Positions 15,843-23,548 of a stretch of DNA of 33,447 nucleotides are shown in pieces. Positions within the stretch are counted from its first letter, which is position 1. Each line of letters opens with the position of its first letter. Under the pieces are notes generated by a model. It had not been told where the DNA came from. It made no database searches and saw only the letters and a program-made list of their open reading frames with translations. Origin of the DNA: Desulfurococcaceae archaeon (GTDB lineage: Archaea > Thermoproteota > Thermoprotei_A > Sulfolobales > Desulfurococcaceae); the NCBI GenBank assembly GCA_020833245.1, contig JAJHQQ010000007.1:1-33447 (forward strand), read 5' to 3'. The position numbers and the translations under genes were made by a program.

Positions 15843-17027
15843 CTACTCTACTCTCGGCTCTGGTACTTCTCTCAACTGTTCAAGAACGTAGTTTCTAATA
15901 GTATTAATATCTGGCAGTTCCTCGACTAGTTTACCGTTATCTATGTACTTTCTAAGTAGAGGAGTATAGCCCTCGGGTACTTCGCCCGGTCTATCTAGTA
16001 GTGTGATCACGTCATTTAAACCAGGCCTCCTCCTGTACACCTGCTTAGCTCCGGGGAGTTTACCTCTCTTAGTTAGCGGCTTCCACGCGCCGTTCTCGAA
16101 GACCTCTACTATGTCAGCACTAATATCAACGCTTAACGGCATAGCTATACTCGTCCCTACACCGAAGGCGTCGACTATATCTCTGAGTTCTATGATTTCT
16201 CTCTCGTCAACTCCCCCGCTCACAACTATTTTAACGTTTTTATAGCCGTGAATATCGAGTGTCCAGCGGACCTCCTCGACTATTAGGCGCATATTACCCC
16301 TCCTGCTACTAGGAGTGTCGAGCCTCACACCGTGTAGTCTATCACCAAGTAGCTCAGCGGCCATTAGTGCCTCTACTCTCTCATCGTATAGTGTATCCAC
16401 TAGCATTATTCTCGGCACACTCGGCTCTACAACCTCGTCAAACGCCTTCCAGGCTTTAACCTGATCCCCAAACACCAGTATGAGAGCGTGTGGCATTGTA
16501 CCCTGAGGTTTTAGACCTAGGTACTTCCAGCTAGCTACGCCCGACACAGCGTCTACCCCCCCAATATATGCCGCTCGATCCATCATTGGCGCAATAGCTG
16601 GGTGAACAGCTCTAAGACCGAAGAAGAGGAGAGTCTTATTCATAGCGAGCCTCTTTAAGCGAGCAGCCTTAGTCGCCACGCTCGAGTAGTGTCTCAGAAT
16701 ACCCAGCAGGGGGGTCTCGTAGACAGCGAAGTCGTCGTAATACCCCTCAATAATCATGAGGGGCTCTCCGGGCTTAAAGAGCGTGCCCTCGGGCATGGCG
16801 TAGACTGTTACGGGCCTATCTCTCAGCAGGTAGAGTGCCTCTTCGAGGCCCGCAAATACAGCCCACTCGTAATTTCTCGGGAGTTTAACTACGTGAAACT
16901 CCATGCGGACTTTCTTCTTAATGTTCTTTGCTCTCAGTATTTCACGTGTTCTCGTGAAGTACACGTCTGTTACTAAGCCGCCAAGAATATCCTCTTCACT
17001 GGCAATGTACAGTCTCAAGCTACTCAC
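15843..17027 (-). CDS. pncB: Nicotinate phosphoribosyltransferase
   Basis: Joins nicotinate and PRPP to form nicotinate mononucleotide, the entry to NAD by the Preiss-Handler salvage route. The 394-residue sequence has the family blocks: [14 protein letters not shown] at the start, the active-site region [23 protein letters not shown] with its His, GTMPHALIL, the phosphate-binding [10 protein letters not shown] and FGVGTSIA. The alternative, quinolinate phosphoribosyltransferase, is shorter and lacks these. It overlaps the YjbQ gene upstream by eight bases and leads into the nucleotidyltransferase gene. Confidence 0.9.
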   Translation of the reverse strand: MSSLRLYIASEEDILGGLVTDVYFTRTREILRAKNIKKKVRMEFHVVKLPRNYEWAVFAGLEEALYLLRDRPVTVYAMPEGTLFKPGEPLMIIEGYYDDFAVYETPLLGILRHYSSVATKAARLKRLAMNKTLLFFGLRAVHPAIAPMMDRAAYIGGVDAVSGVASWKYLGLKPQGTMPHALILVFGDQVKAWKAFDEVVEPSVPRIMLVDTLYDERVEALMAAELLGDRLHGVRLDTPSSRRGNMRLIVEEVRWTLDIHGYKNVKIVVSGGVDEREIIELRDIVDAFGVGTSIAMPLSVDISADIVEVFENGAWKPLTKRGKLPGAKQVYRRRPGLNDVITLLDRPGEVPEGYTPLLRKYIDNGKLVEELPDINTIRNYVLEQLREVPEPRVE

Positions 17028-17436
17028 CCATAACTAGAACAGTAATTTCTCTCACTGAGCGCGGCCCGTCCATTTCCAGGAAGAATATGTTTTGCCAAGT
17101 ACCCCTCACAACTCTGCCGTTTACCACGGGGAAAATCCTAGTTGAGCCAAATAGCGCAGAGCCTATGTGTGCGTGAGCGTTATCATCGATTCTATTATGC
17201 CTCCACTTTGAGCTCCCAGGCTCAGTAAACTCCTTAACTTTCTCCAATATGTCCTCTAGTAAACCGGGCTCGTGCTCATTAACAATAATACTGGCAGTAG
17301 CGTGAGGTGCGTGGACTACTACTATACCATTACGGATACTTGACCTCTTCACAGTATTCTCAACATCGCCTGTTATATCTAGGAGTTGAAATCTACTAGT
17401 AGTATTTAGTTTAAGCACTTCGTAGTATACTTTCAC
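17020..17436 (-). CDS. YjbQ/UPF0047 family protein
   Basis: A 138-residue member of the conserved YjbQ family, with [25 protein letters not shown], then [41 protein letters not shown]. The conserved His, Asn and Glu residues form a metal-bearing pocket. Members were reported to have weak, possibly secondary, thiamine-phosphate synthase activity; the physiological reaction is not settled. GTG 17436 is preceded by GAGGTGA. It heads the four-gene minus-strand operon with nicotinate phosphoribosyltransferase. Confidence 0.9.
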   Translation of the reverse strand: MKVYYEVLKLNTTSRFQLLDITGDVENTVKRSSIRNGIVVVHAPHATASIIVNEHEPGLLEDILEKVKEFTEPGSSKWRHNRIDDNAHAHIGSALFGSTRIFPVVNGRVVRGTWQNIFFLEMDGPRSVREITVLVMGE

Positions 17437-17527
17437 CGCGATAAGTCACCTCTATTACCATGAAAGTAGAAATGCGTATTTTAAGGATTAACTAAAAAGA
17501 GAGTTATAGATAGTAGAGGTGTGTCTT

Positions 17528-18094
17528 GTGAGCGATGAGTGGTGGAGGCGTAGAAGAAGAATCTGGGATGACTTCCCCGGCTTCGAGGAAATAAACAAAA
17601 TGTTCGAGGAAATGGAGAGGTTCATTAGGGAGTTAATGAGAAAAATGGAGACATTTACACCAGAGGACTTAAGAGACATGACTAGAGAGCTGGAGAGAAA
17701 GGGGGCTAGGACATACGTCTATGGATTCAGCATAACTATTGGACCCGATGGAAGGCCAATTATAAGGGAATTCGGAAATGTCCCCAGGAGGAGAGGTGAG
17801 AGAGCGGCTATTGTAGAAGAGCGTGAGCCACTAGTAGACGTCTTCGAGAGAGACGACGAGATAGTAGTTGTAGCGGAAATGCCGGGAGTAGAGAAAGATA
17901 AAATAAATGTCAAAGTAGCCGAGGATGGTAAAACACTCATAATAAGTGGCACTGACAGCGACAGGAGATACTACAAGGAAGTAGACTTACCAGCTAGAGT
18001 AGATCCCTCTTCAGTAAAGACCACGTACAAGAACGGCGTCTTAGAGGTAAGATTAAAGAAATCTGAGAAGGGAGCACTAGGTATAAAGGTGTAA
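17528..18094 (+). CDS. Small heat shock protein (Hsp20/alpha-crystallin)
   Basis: An ATP-independent holdase chaperone of 188 residues that assembles into large oligomers. The N-terminal region is highly charged (WWRRRRRIWDDF, then helices with many Met and Glu). The alpha-crystallin domain runs from about 95 to 182 (PLVDVFERDDEIVVVAEMPGVEKDKINVKV, YKNGVLEVRLKK). The chain ends with an I-x-V-type anchor motif (LGIKV). GTG 17528 is chosen because GAGGTG (17516-17521) lies six bases before it; the frame also has GTG at 17519 inside that site. The region upstream is AT-rich. Confidence 0.93.
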   Translation: MSDEWWRRRRRIWDDFPGFEEINKMFEEMERFIRELMRKMETFTPEDLRDMTRELERKGARTYVYGFSITIGPDGRPIIREFGNVPRRRGERAAIVEEREPLVDVFERDDEIVVVAEMPGVEKDKINVKVAEDGKTLIISGTDSDRRYYKEVDLPARVDPSSVKTTYKNGVLEVRLKKSEKGALGIKV

Positions 18095-18125
18095 TTTCAC
18101 TCATAAGGGTCTCGAGGACATATAC

Positions 18126-18641
18126 TTGCTGGTCGGCGTAATTAGTGATAGCCACGATAATTTAGAATTACTCAAAAGGGCTTTAAGAGAAGTAGTGTCT
18201 CGCGGGGTTCAACTAGTATTTCACCTAGGAGACTTCATTAGCCCCTTTACAGTCAAGTTAATGAAAGAGTTACTAGGAGATATCCCCGTTATAGGAATTA
18301 AGGGGAATAACGACGGGGATGTCTACCAGTTACTAAGGCTATTTACACAGTATAACTGGACCCTTAAAATTGAGCCGTCAATTATTAATGTAGGTGGGAG
18401 AAAAATCCTACTAGTTCACGGTTACGGCGGTATTGAGGAGACAACTAGGCTTGTTAACGCGTGGACTACTAGCCTCGACGTAGATGTTGTCCTCTACGGT
18501 CACACCCACAATGTAGACTTGAGGAGGATGGGAGAGAAGCTTATTTTAAATCCAGGAGAGGTCTGTGGCTACATAACTGGTAAGTCCTCCTACGCGGTTT
18601 TAGACCTTAATAAACTCGAGGCCGAAGTATATATACTCTAG
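18126..18641 (+). CDS. Metallophosphoesterase, YfcE/MJ0936 type phosphodiesterase
   Basis: A 171-residue calcineurin-like phosphodiesterase with every metal ligand in place: D8 and H10 (SDSHD), D36 (LGD), N61 (GNND), H98 (VHGYG), and H126 and H128 (YGHTH), plus NPGE. MJ0936/YfcE homologues hydrolyse phosphodiesters with manganese or nickel in vitro; cellular substrates are undefined, with cyclic nucleotides and RNA ends proposed. TTG 18126 is used, with GAGG ten bases upstream. It follows the hsp20 gene by about 30 bases and precedes uridine phosphorylase. It is an intact contrast to the degenerate relative at 14234. Confidence 0.9.
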   Translation: MLVGVISDSHDNLELLKRALREVVSRGVQLVFHLGDFISPFTVKLMKELLGDIPVIGIKGNNDGDVYQLLRLFTQYNWTLKIEPSIINVGGRKILLVHGYGGIEETTRLVNAWTTSLDVDVVLYGHTHNVDLRRMGEKLILNPGEVCGYITGKSSYAVLDLNKLEAEVYIL

Positions 18642-18677
18642 ATTTCACATAGATCTAAGCTAAATGGTGGCTTCTAG

Positions 18678-19520
18678 TTGTCTTCACCCTCAGCTAGACG
18701 TGTCGAGCTAGGTGAGGGCTTACAGTACCACCTGATGATCAAGAGGGGGGATGTAAGCCGCTACGTACTCCTACCAGGAGACCCCGAGAGAGTCCCCGTT
18801 ATAGCGAAGTACTGGGATAAGGCATGGCATGTTGCTACGCACAGGGAGTTTGTGACTTATGGTGGATACTACAAGGGGGTCTTTATATCAGCGACTAGTA
18901 CAGGTATCGGCGCGCCGTCTACGGCTATAGCTATAGAGGAGCTTGCTAGGTGTGGTGCTGACACGTTTATAAGAGTCGGCACTACGGGCGCGCTGAGAAG
19001 AGAGATTAAGCTGGGGGACATAGTGATCTCTACTGGTGCTGTGAGGCTAGAGGGAACTAGTAGACACTACGCGATACCAGAGTACCCGGCAGTAGCGAGC
19101 TTCGAGGTCGTACTCGCACTAATAGAGGCCGCTGAGTCCCTCGGCGTGAACTACCACGTTGGGTTAACAGCTAGTAGTGACAGTTTCTATGTTGGGCAGG
19201 AGAGACCTGGTTTCAGGGACTACTTACCTCCATTTCAGAGAGGCCTAGTTGACTACTTGAAAAGCATGAACGTGTTAAATTTCGAAATGGAAGCGTCAGT
19301 TATATTCGTGTTGTCTAGTATCTACGGGCTTAGAGCTGGAGCCGTCTGCGCGGCTATTGCTAATAGAGAGACAGACGAGTTTAAGCCGGGTGTTGGAGTA
19401 GAAGACGCTATTAGAGTAGCTAATGAGGCCGTTAGGATTCTCAGTGAGTGGGATAGTGAAAAAGAGAAGAGGAGTAAGAAGTACATTACTGTAGACATAG
19501 TTAAGTCTACTAAGAGGTGA
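18678..19520 (+). CDS. udp: Uridine phosphorylase (nucleoside phosphorylase family I)
   Basis: Phosphorolysis of uridine, or a related nucleoside, to base and ribose 1-phosphate. The 280-residue sequence has the NP-I blocks: YVLLPGDPERV (phosphate site), STGIGAPSTAIAIEEL, TFIRVGTTGALR, and LNFEMEASVIFVLSSIYGLRAGAVCA with the substrate-binding ME. The closest class is COG2820 uridine phosphorylase; broader purine use cannot be excluded. TTG 18678 is the start. Its last codons hold GAGGTGA, which serves as ribosome binding site for the following PfkB kinase, so the product and the next enzyme are probably coupled. Confidence 0.9.
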   Translation: MSSPSARRVELGEGLQYHLMIKRGDVSRYVLLPGDPERVPVIAKYWDKAWHVATHREFVTYGGYYKGVFISATSTGIGAPSTAIAIEELARCGADTFIRVGTTGALRREIKLGDIVISTGAVRLEGTSRHYAIPEYPAVASFEVVLALIEAAESLGVNYHVGLTASSDSFYVGQERPGFRDYLPPFQRGLVDYLKSMNVLNFEMEASVIFVLSSIYGLRAGAVCAAIANRETDEFKPGVGVEDAIRVANEAVRILSEWDSEKEKRSKKYITVDIVKSTKR

Positions 19521-19525
19521 AGTAG

Positions 19526-20470
19526 ATAACGTATATTCACGTAGCAGTCGGCAATTTAAACGTCGATATAGCTGTCTACACGGAGACACTACCTAGAATA
19601 GGAGAGACTATTTTCGCCCGTGACCTCCAATTACGACCCGGGGGTGCTGCGCTAAACTACGCTGTGACAGTTTCACAGTATGGTCACAGAGCGCTACTCG
19701 TAGCTAGGGCCTCAACGCACGAGCTTACTCGCCTCGTTCTCGAGGAGGTAAAGCAGTATGGTGTTGAAACAGAGTACGTAAAGCTAGTTGAGGGCCCACC
19801 TGGAGTAGTCCTAGTAATAGTTGATAAGAGCGGTGAGAGGACGATGATTAAGCACCCAGGTGTAAACGAGGATCTGAGCCCAGGCGACATAGACCGTTGT
19901 GTGCTTAAAGACACTCACGTATTTCACGTAGCGAGCGTTAAACCCAGCGTGGCGTTTAGCCTTTTAGAACTCGCGAGTAGAGAGGGTGTTGTAACTACAC
20001 TAGACCCGGGAGGCTACGTTGAAGAGTGGAGTACTGAGAGGCTTCTCCAGGCACTTAGACACGTGCACACACTGTTTCTCAACGAGCAAAACCTCTGTAC
20101 TCACTTTAAAGCACTAGATGCAAGTAAAATGTTTAAACACGGCTTAAGTATTCTCGTAGTTAAGCGTGGTAGTAAAGGTGCAGTAGTACTTACTCAGGGA
20201 GCGTGTTACAGCGGCTACGCTGAGCCAATTAAGAGGCCGGTAGATACAACTGGCGCTGGAGACGCCTTTGACGCGCTATTTAACGCTAAGTACATCGAGT
20301 CTAAAGACCCAGGGTACTCACTAGTATACGGATTAGCCGCGGGCTCGCTGAAAACGGGGTTTAGAGGTAGCTTCATGCAGTGGAATTCCAAGCTCTTTAA
20401 GTTACAGCTTGAAAAAGTAGTCGTTGAGAGAGTAGACTGTAGTGAGGTTGTATTTTGCGAGGAGAGGTAA
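19526..20470 (+). CDS. PfkB-family sugar/nucleoside kinase (candidate ribose-1-phosphate kinase), apparent ATA start
   Basis: The conserved PfkB N-terminus (VAVGNLNVDIAVYTETLPRIGE, then the double glycine at 39-40 in LRPGGAALNYA) lies upstream of the first GTG at 19664, so the gene must start earlier. The frame is open only from 19526, right after an in-frame TAG at 19523, and that stretch has no ATG, GTG or TTG. GAGGTGA at 19514-19520 sits five bases before ATA 19526. Catalytic D246 is in VDTTGAGDAFD, with NEQN and KRGSKGAVV also typical. Following uridine phosphorylase, it could phosphorylate ribose 1-phosphate, as the ADP-dependent PfkB enzyme of Thermococcus does; nucleoside kinase is the alternative. 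Confidence 0.85.
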   Translation: MTYIHVAVGNLNVDIAVYTETLPRIGETIFARDLQLRPGGAALNYAVTVSQYGHRALLVARASTHELTRLVLEEVKQYGVETEYVKLVEGPPGVVLVIVDKSGERTMIKHPGVNEDLSPGDIDRCVLKDTHVFHVASVKPSVAFSLLELASREGVVTTLDPGGYVEEWSTERLLQALRHVHTLFLNEQNLCTHFKALDASKMFKHGLSILVVKRGSKGAVVLTQGACYSGYAEPIKRPVDTTGAGDAFDALFNAKYIESKDPGYSLVYGLAAGSLKTGFRGSFMQWNSKLFKLQLEKVVVERVDCSEVVFCEER

Positions 20471-21249
20471 AGCAACTACTAGAACTAGTCCTGTCTAGTC
20501 CACTTGGAGACATAGTAGTAACCGTAGACGGCTTAGTAGTTAAGGCTAGATCTAGAATCACGAGTGTAGAGATCTCGGTGAGTAAGAGAACGCCTATTCG
20601 TGTAGCTGCTCTTTTCTTTTACCTATACGAGCTAACCGGTAGTATTTTCAGCAAGTACTTAGACTGCGCGAAGAGACTTAAAGACCTCAGATCCCACTTT
20701 GACGTGGAAGTACACATCTATATAGTTGACTGCGACGTGGACACTAAATTACTCACTAATCTACTAGAAGCGCTACTAGTTGACTTTAAGTACAATCTAG
20801 AAAAAGCAGTTAACACAGCGGCTCTCCTCGTAATGATTAGTAGAGAAGCCGAAGTAGTAAAGAAGCTGAGAACACCAAGTATAAGTAAAGCAGAGTACTC
20901 ACTGTACCAGGAATCACTGAGTAGAGTGGCGAGTTGTTTAAGACAACTAGAAGTTCAAGTTCAGAGTAGCGATGAATTAAGTAGACTAGTAGACCTGGCT
21001 AGTAAGGCGCAGATTACTGGAGAGCAGAGTAAGCACATAGTGGAGCGGGCTCTCCTAGAAGAGGGGTTTACGGGAGTACACTACACGAGTAGAGTACTAA
21101 GTGAGTGCTCTTCCACAATAGCTAGTACTGTAAGAGACCTGTACAGTAGAGTGCTCTCTCAGAGCGGTGTGCTCGTACTGGCTCCTGGTATTATGAGGGC
21201 TCTACTGAGGGGAGTCGTGCCCAGAGAGGGACTCGTCGAGCTACCCTAG
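20455..21249 (+). CDS. Hypothetical protein in the uridine phosphorylase/PfkB operon
   Basis: A 264-residue soluble protein I cannot assign. The first 100 residues suggest strands and helices (PLGDIVVTVDGLVVKARSRI, VHIYIVDCD). The rest is largely alpha-helical, with heptad-like leucines around 140-230 (LSRVASCLRQLEVQVQSSDELSRL). TTG 20455 overlaps the kinase gene by 16 bases and has GAGGT six to seven bases before it, so it is translated from the same message. It overlaps the convergent PUA gene by nine bases. Linkage suggests a role in nucleoside breakdown or its control, but no motif supports an enzyme. Confidence 0.6.
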   Translation: MRGEVKQLLELVLSSPLGDIVVTVDGLVVKARSRITSVEISVSKRTPIRVAALFFYLYELTGSIFSKYLDCAKRLKDLRSHFDVEVHIYIVDCDVDTKLLTNLLEALLVDFKYNLEKAVNTAALLVMISREAEVVKKLRTPSISKAEYSLYQESLSRVASCLRQLEVQVQSSDELSRLVDLASKAQITGEQSKHIVERALLEEGFTGVHYTSRVLSECSSTIASTVRDLYSRVLSQSGVLVLAPGIMRALLRGVVPREGLVELP

Positions 21250-21768
21250 AGTTCTCAAAAAGAAGCCTATATCGTACAAATTAACATACACGTTTTTACG
21301 CTTACTCCACTTCGCGAACCCTATTACCTCTTGGTCTAATTGATCAATTACAGTGTAGACACCTATAGTAGACGGGTATATTTTAATTACGCTTTTAGGT
21401 AAAATGTCGTTTCCGTATAGGAAGGACTTTACAGCCTGCTCGCTTACAATAATAGCTGAGCTCGGGCCGCGCTCTCTAGTAATACTATTTGCTAGCACTG
21501 TGGAGGGTAAAACGTGGTTTCTAGTGTAAACTCCGAGCCAGCCTCCCTCATATAGGACTCTAATACCTGCGAGTCTAAGTTGACTTGCACACGCCTCTTC
21601 ACTGTGTATTATACACAGCCTGTCTATACAGGTAAGTCTCGTGTTTTCGGGAATGTACTTGTCCGGGTTAACACCGTATAGAGCTGATACTGTGTGCTTT
21701 AATCCCTCTACTAGTCTCCGCGGAGTTTTACCTGTTTTGAACTCTACTCTCTTCTTGACAGCAGGCAT
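21241..21768 (-). CDS. PUA-domain protein, RsmF C-terminal-like
   Basis: About 175 residues. The C-terminal half (VLPSTVLANSITRERGPSSAIIVSEQAVKSFLYGNDILPKSV, then VYTVIDQLDQEVIGFAK) has the pattern of a PUA-type RNA-binding domain like the piece at the end of RsmF-type rRNA m5C methyltransferases. The N-terminal half holds two close cysteines (TCIDRLC). In this genome it directly follows, and overlaps, a methyltransferase of that family, consistent with a two-chain version of the enzyme. The frame opens at 21804, but ATG 21768 (MPAVKKRVEF) is preferred; even so it overlaps the methyltransferase by 25 bases. Confidence 0.7.
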   Translation of the reverse strand: MPAVKKRVEFKTGKTPRRLVEGLKHTVSALYGVNPDKYIPENTRLTCIDRLCIIHSEEACASQLRLAGIRVLYEGGWLGVYTRNHVLPSTVLANSITRERGPSSAIIVSEQAVKSFLYGNDILPKSVIKIYPSTIGVYTVIDQLDQEVIGFAKWSKRKNVYVNLYDIGFFLRTLG

Positions 21769-22769
21769 ATAGTGTACCCAAAGAGGCCGTGTATGTGAGG
21801 CCATAGTCTAATACACTTCTCTAAATCCTCGTTGAACTTTAAATTACGGTACTCCACTACGCCTTTCGAGTAGTCGAGTAGCCTCGTGGGAGGGTCTATT
21901 ACTACGAGGTCTCTTCTAGCTCTAGTAACGTAGTTAACTACGTACTCGTTTTCCTCTGGTGCAATACTACATGTTACATAGGCTAGAACACCACCAGGCT
22001 CTAAGAGGTCTACTAGGCTAGCTAAGAGCTCTATTTCGCGCTTAATTAGTATAGCGAGGTCAAGTATACTGGTCTTGTGTTTCCTAGTGGGGTCTACGGA
22101 TATTCTACCCTCTCCACTACACGGTGCATCTAAGAGTATTCTGTGAAATCTCTTTTTAAGTCTCTTATTCAAGATCCTCGCGTCACTCCACAGTACTATA
22201 ATGTTGTCGAGTCTCATTCTCATAGCGTGTCCTATGAGGGCTTTAAGCCTGTAGAGTACGAGGTCATTTGCATACACGACTCCACTGCCACTCTTCCTCA
22301 GTATTTGTGCCATGTAGGTGGCTTTACCGCCAGGTGCGGCACAGGTGTCTAAGACGTCACCGCTGTATTCGTGTAGTAGTAGAAGTACGGGTAGGAGACC
22401 ACTAGCGTCTCTGTGAACGTAGTAGTAACCCTTTAAGTACTCGTGAGTAGCACCTAGTGTCGGGCTCTTTGGCTTCTCAGTAACCCAGAAAGACCCCGGC
22501 GCCCAGGGTATTTCCTCCAGTTTAAACCCCAGGTTCTCAAGCCTAATCTTAAGCTCAGAGCTTTCAACTATAAGCGTGTTTGTCCTCACAACCGGCTTCA
22601 CGGGCTTTTCAAAAGCCCTAATTAACTCTAATGCCCCCTTCTCACCCAGAATATCGAGATACCTCTGTACCATGTAGGGTAAGTATCCGTGTTCAAGAGC
22701 TAGTTCACTCGCTTCACGCGTAGGCTTAACGTAGATGTCTCTGTATATTTCGTAGAGCTCAATTTTCAT
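21744..22769 (-). CDS. NOL1/NOP2/Sun-family RNA cytosine-C5 methyltransferase
   Basis: Transfers methyl from S-adenosylmethionine to C5 of cytosine in tRNA or rRNA. Both signature cysteines are there: C217 in DAPCSGEG, which releases the product, and the nucleophile C267 in VTCSIAPEENEYVV. The SAM pocket is seen in DTCAAPGGKATYMAQIL and ANDL. The N-terminal 100 residues form the usual RNA-recognition region. At 341 residues it lacks a fused PUA, which the overlapping downstream gene seems to supply. Its ATG overlaps the stop of the DUF72 gene by four bases. Which RNA it modifies cannot be read from sequence. Confidence 0.92.
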   Translation of the reverse strand: MKIELYEIYRDIYVKPTREASELALEHGYLPYMVQRYLDILGEKGALELIRAFEKPVKPVVRTNTLIVESSELKIRLENLGFKLEEIPWAPGSFWVTEKPKSPTLGATHEYLKGYYYVHRDASGLLPVLLLLHEYSGDVLDTCAAPGGKATYMAQILRKSGSGVVYANDLVLYRLKALIGHAMRMRLDNIIVLWSDARILNKRLKKRFHRILLDAPCSGEGRISVDPTRKHKTSILDLAILIKREIELLASLVDLLEPGGVLAYVTCSIAPEENEYVVNYVTRARRDLVVIDPPTRLLDYSKGVVEYRNLKFNEDLEKCIRLWPHIHGLFGYTICLLSRRE

Positions 22770-23476
22770 TTAAGAGTCTCCAGGACTCTCTTCATGTACC
22801 TCGCATTGCTCAGCATCCAGTGATTATTGTTGAAGAATACGTATACTCTCTCAGGCTTTAAATCGGCTATTTCTCGCGCCATCTCTTCTAACTCTCTCTC
22901 GCTGTACTCGTAGCCGTACCAGGCTTCTCTCCCGTGCACTCTGAGGTATACTACTCCCCGTGTACTAGTAATCCAGTGGGCTATTGGCGCGTCCACGGAG
23001 ACTACTACTATACCCGCCTTCTCAGCCCAATTTGCAATATTACTGTTAAAACATGACTGGTGTCTAAACTCAACTGCTAGTCTACTACCGAGTTTAGTAG
23101 TGGAGTTGAATAGCTCTATTCTCTCAAGGTTCTCTTCTTTACACGTGAAGTTTGGTGGGAGCTGAAATAAGTAGAAGTCTACTATCTCGTCCATTACTCT
23201 AAATAAATCATAGAACTTAGCCCATATTTCAAGGGCCTTCTCGCTCATTCTCCGAGTGTGAGTAATAGACCTGTGAACTTTAATACTCCACCTGAGCTCA
23301 CGGCCTTTACGAGCCCAGCTACTAACTTGGTTTCTAAAGGGAAATCTGTAGAAGCTGGCATTGAGCTCAACGGAGTTTAAACCACTCTCTTCTACGTACC
23401 AGTCTAAGCTAGCTCCCTCGTTCCAGTCGTAAAGCCAGCCTGAAGTACCCACGTATACTCTCAAAGAAATCCCCAT
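22766..23476 (-). CDS. DUF72 TIM-barrel-like protein (YecE family)
   Basis: A 236-residue member of the DUF72/COG1801 family: VYVGTSGWLYDWNEG at the start, VELNASFYRFP, WSIKVHRSITHTRRM, YLFQLPPNF, LAVEFRHQSCF, and the end block VYLRVHGREAWYGYEYSERELEEMA with VYVFFNNNHW. The fold is a TIM barrel with conserved His, Glu and Asn in the centre, so an enzyme is expected, but no member's reaction is agreed. ATG 23476 sits about 25 bases from a TATA element, so the transcript is nearly leaderless. It heads a three-gene unit with the m5C methyltransferase and PUA protein, perhaps pointing to RNA. Confidence 0.9.
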   Translation of the reverse strand: MGISLRVYVGTSGWLYDWNEGASLDWYVEESGLNSVELNASFYRFPFRNQVSSWARKGRELRWSIKVHRSITHTRRMSEKALEIWAKFYDLFRVMDEIVDFYLFQLPPNFTCKEENLERIELFNSTTKLGSRLAVEFRHQSCFNSNIANWAEKAGIVVVSVDAPIAHWITSTRGVVYLRVHGREAWYGYEYSERELEEMAREIADLKPERVYVFFNNNHWMLSNARYMKRVLETLK

Positions 23477-23499
23477 TGTGATATCTGTGAGTACTTAGT

Positions 23500-23509
23500 A
23501 AATATATTT
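23500..23509. promoter_or_regulatory. Shared divergent TATA element (DUF72 / phosphohexomutase)
   Basis: AAATATATTT is an almost perfect palindrome. It is about 25 bases from the expected starts on both sides, near 23480 for the leaderless DUF72 gene and near 23530 for the mutase, whose GGTG lies at 23535-23538. Confidence 0.5.
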
Positions 23510-23548
23510 CGTAGACACGTGTACTACTTATTATGGTGTTTAGTGCCC

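Noticed and set aside
19664-20470. GTG 19664 as the PfkB start
   Set aside because: It would remove the conserved first strand and the GG motif, which are encoded in frame upstream.
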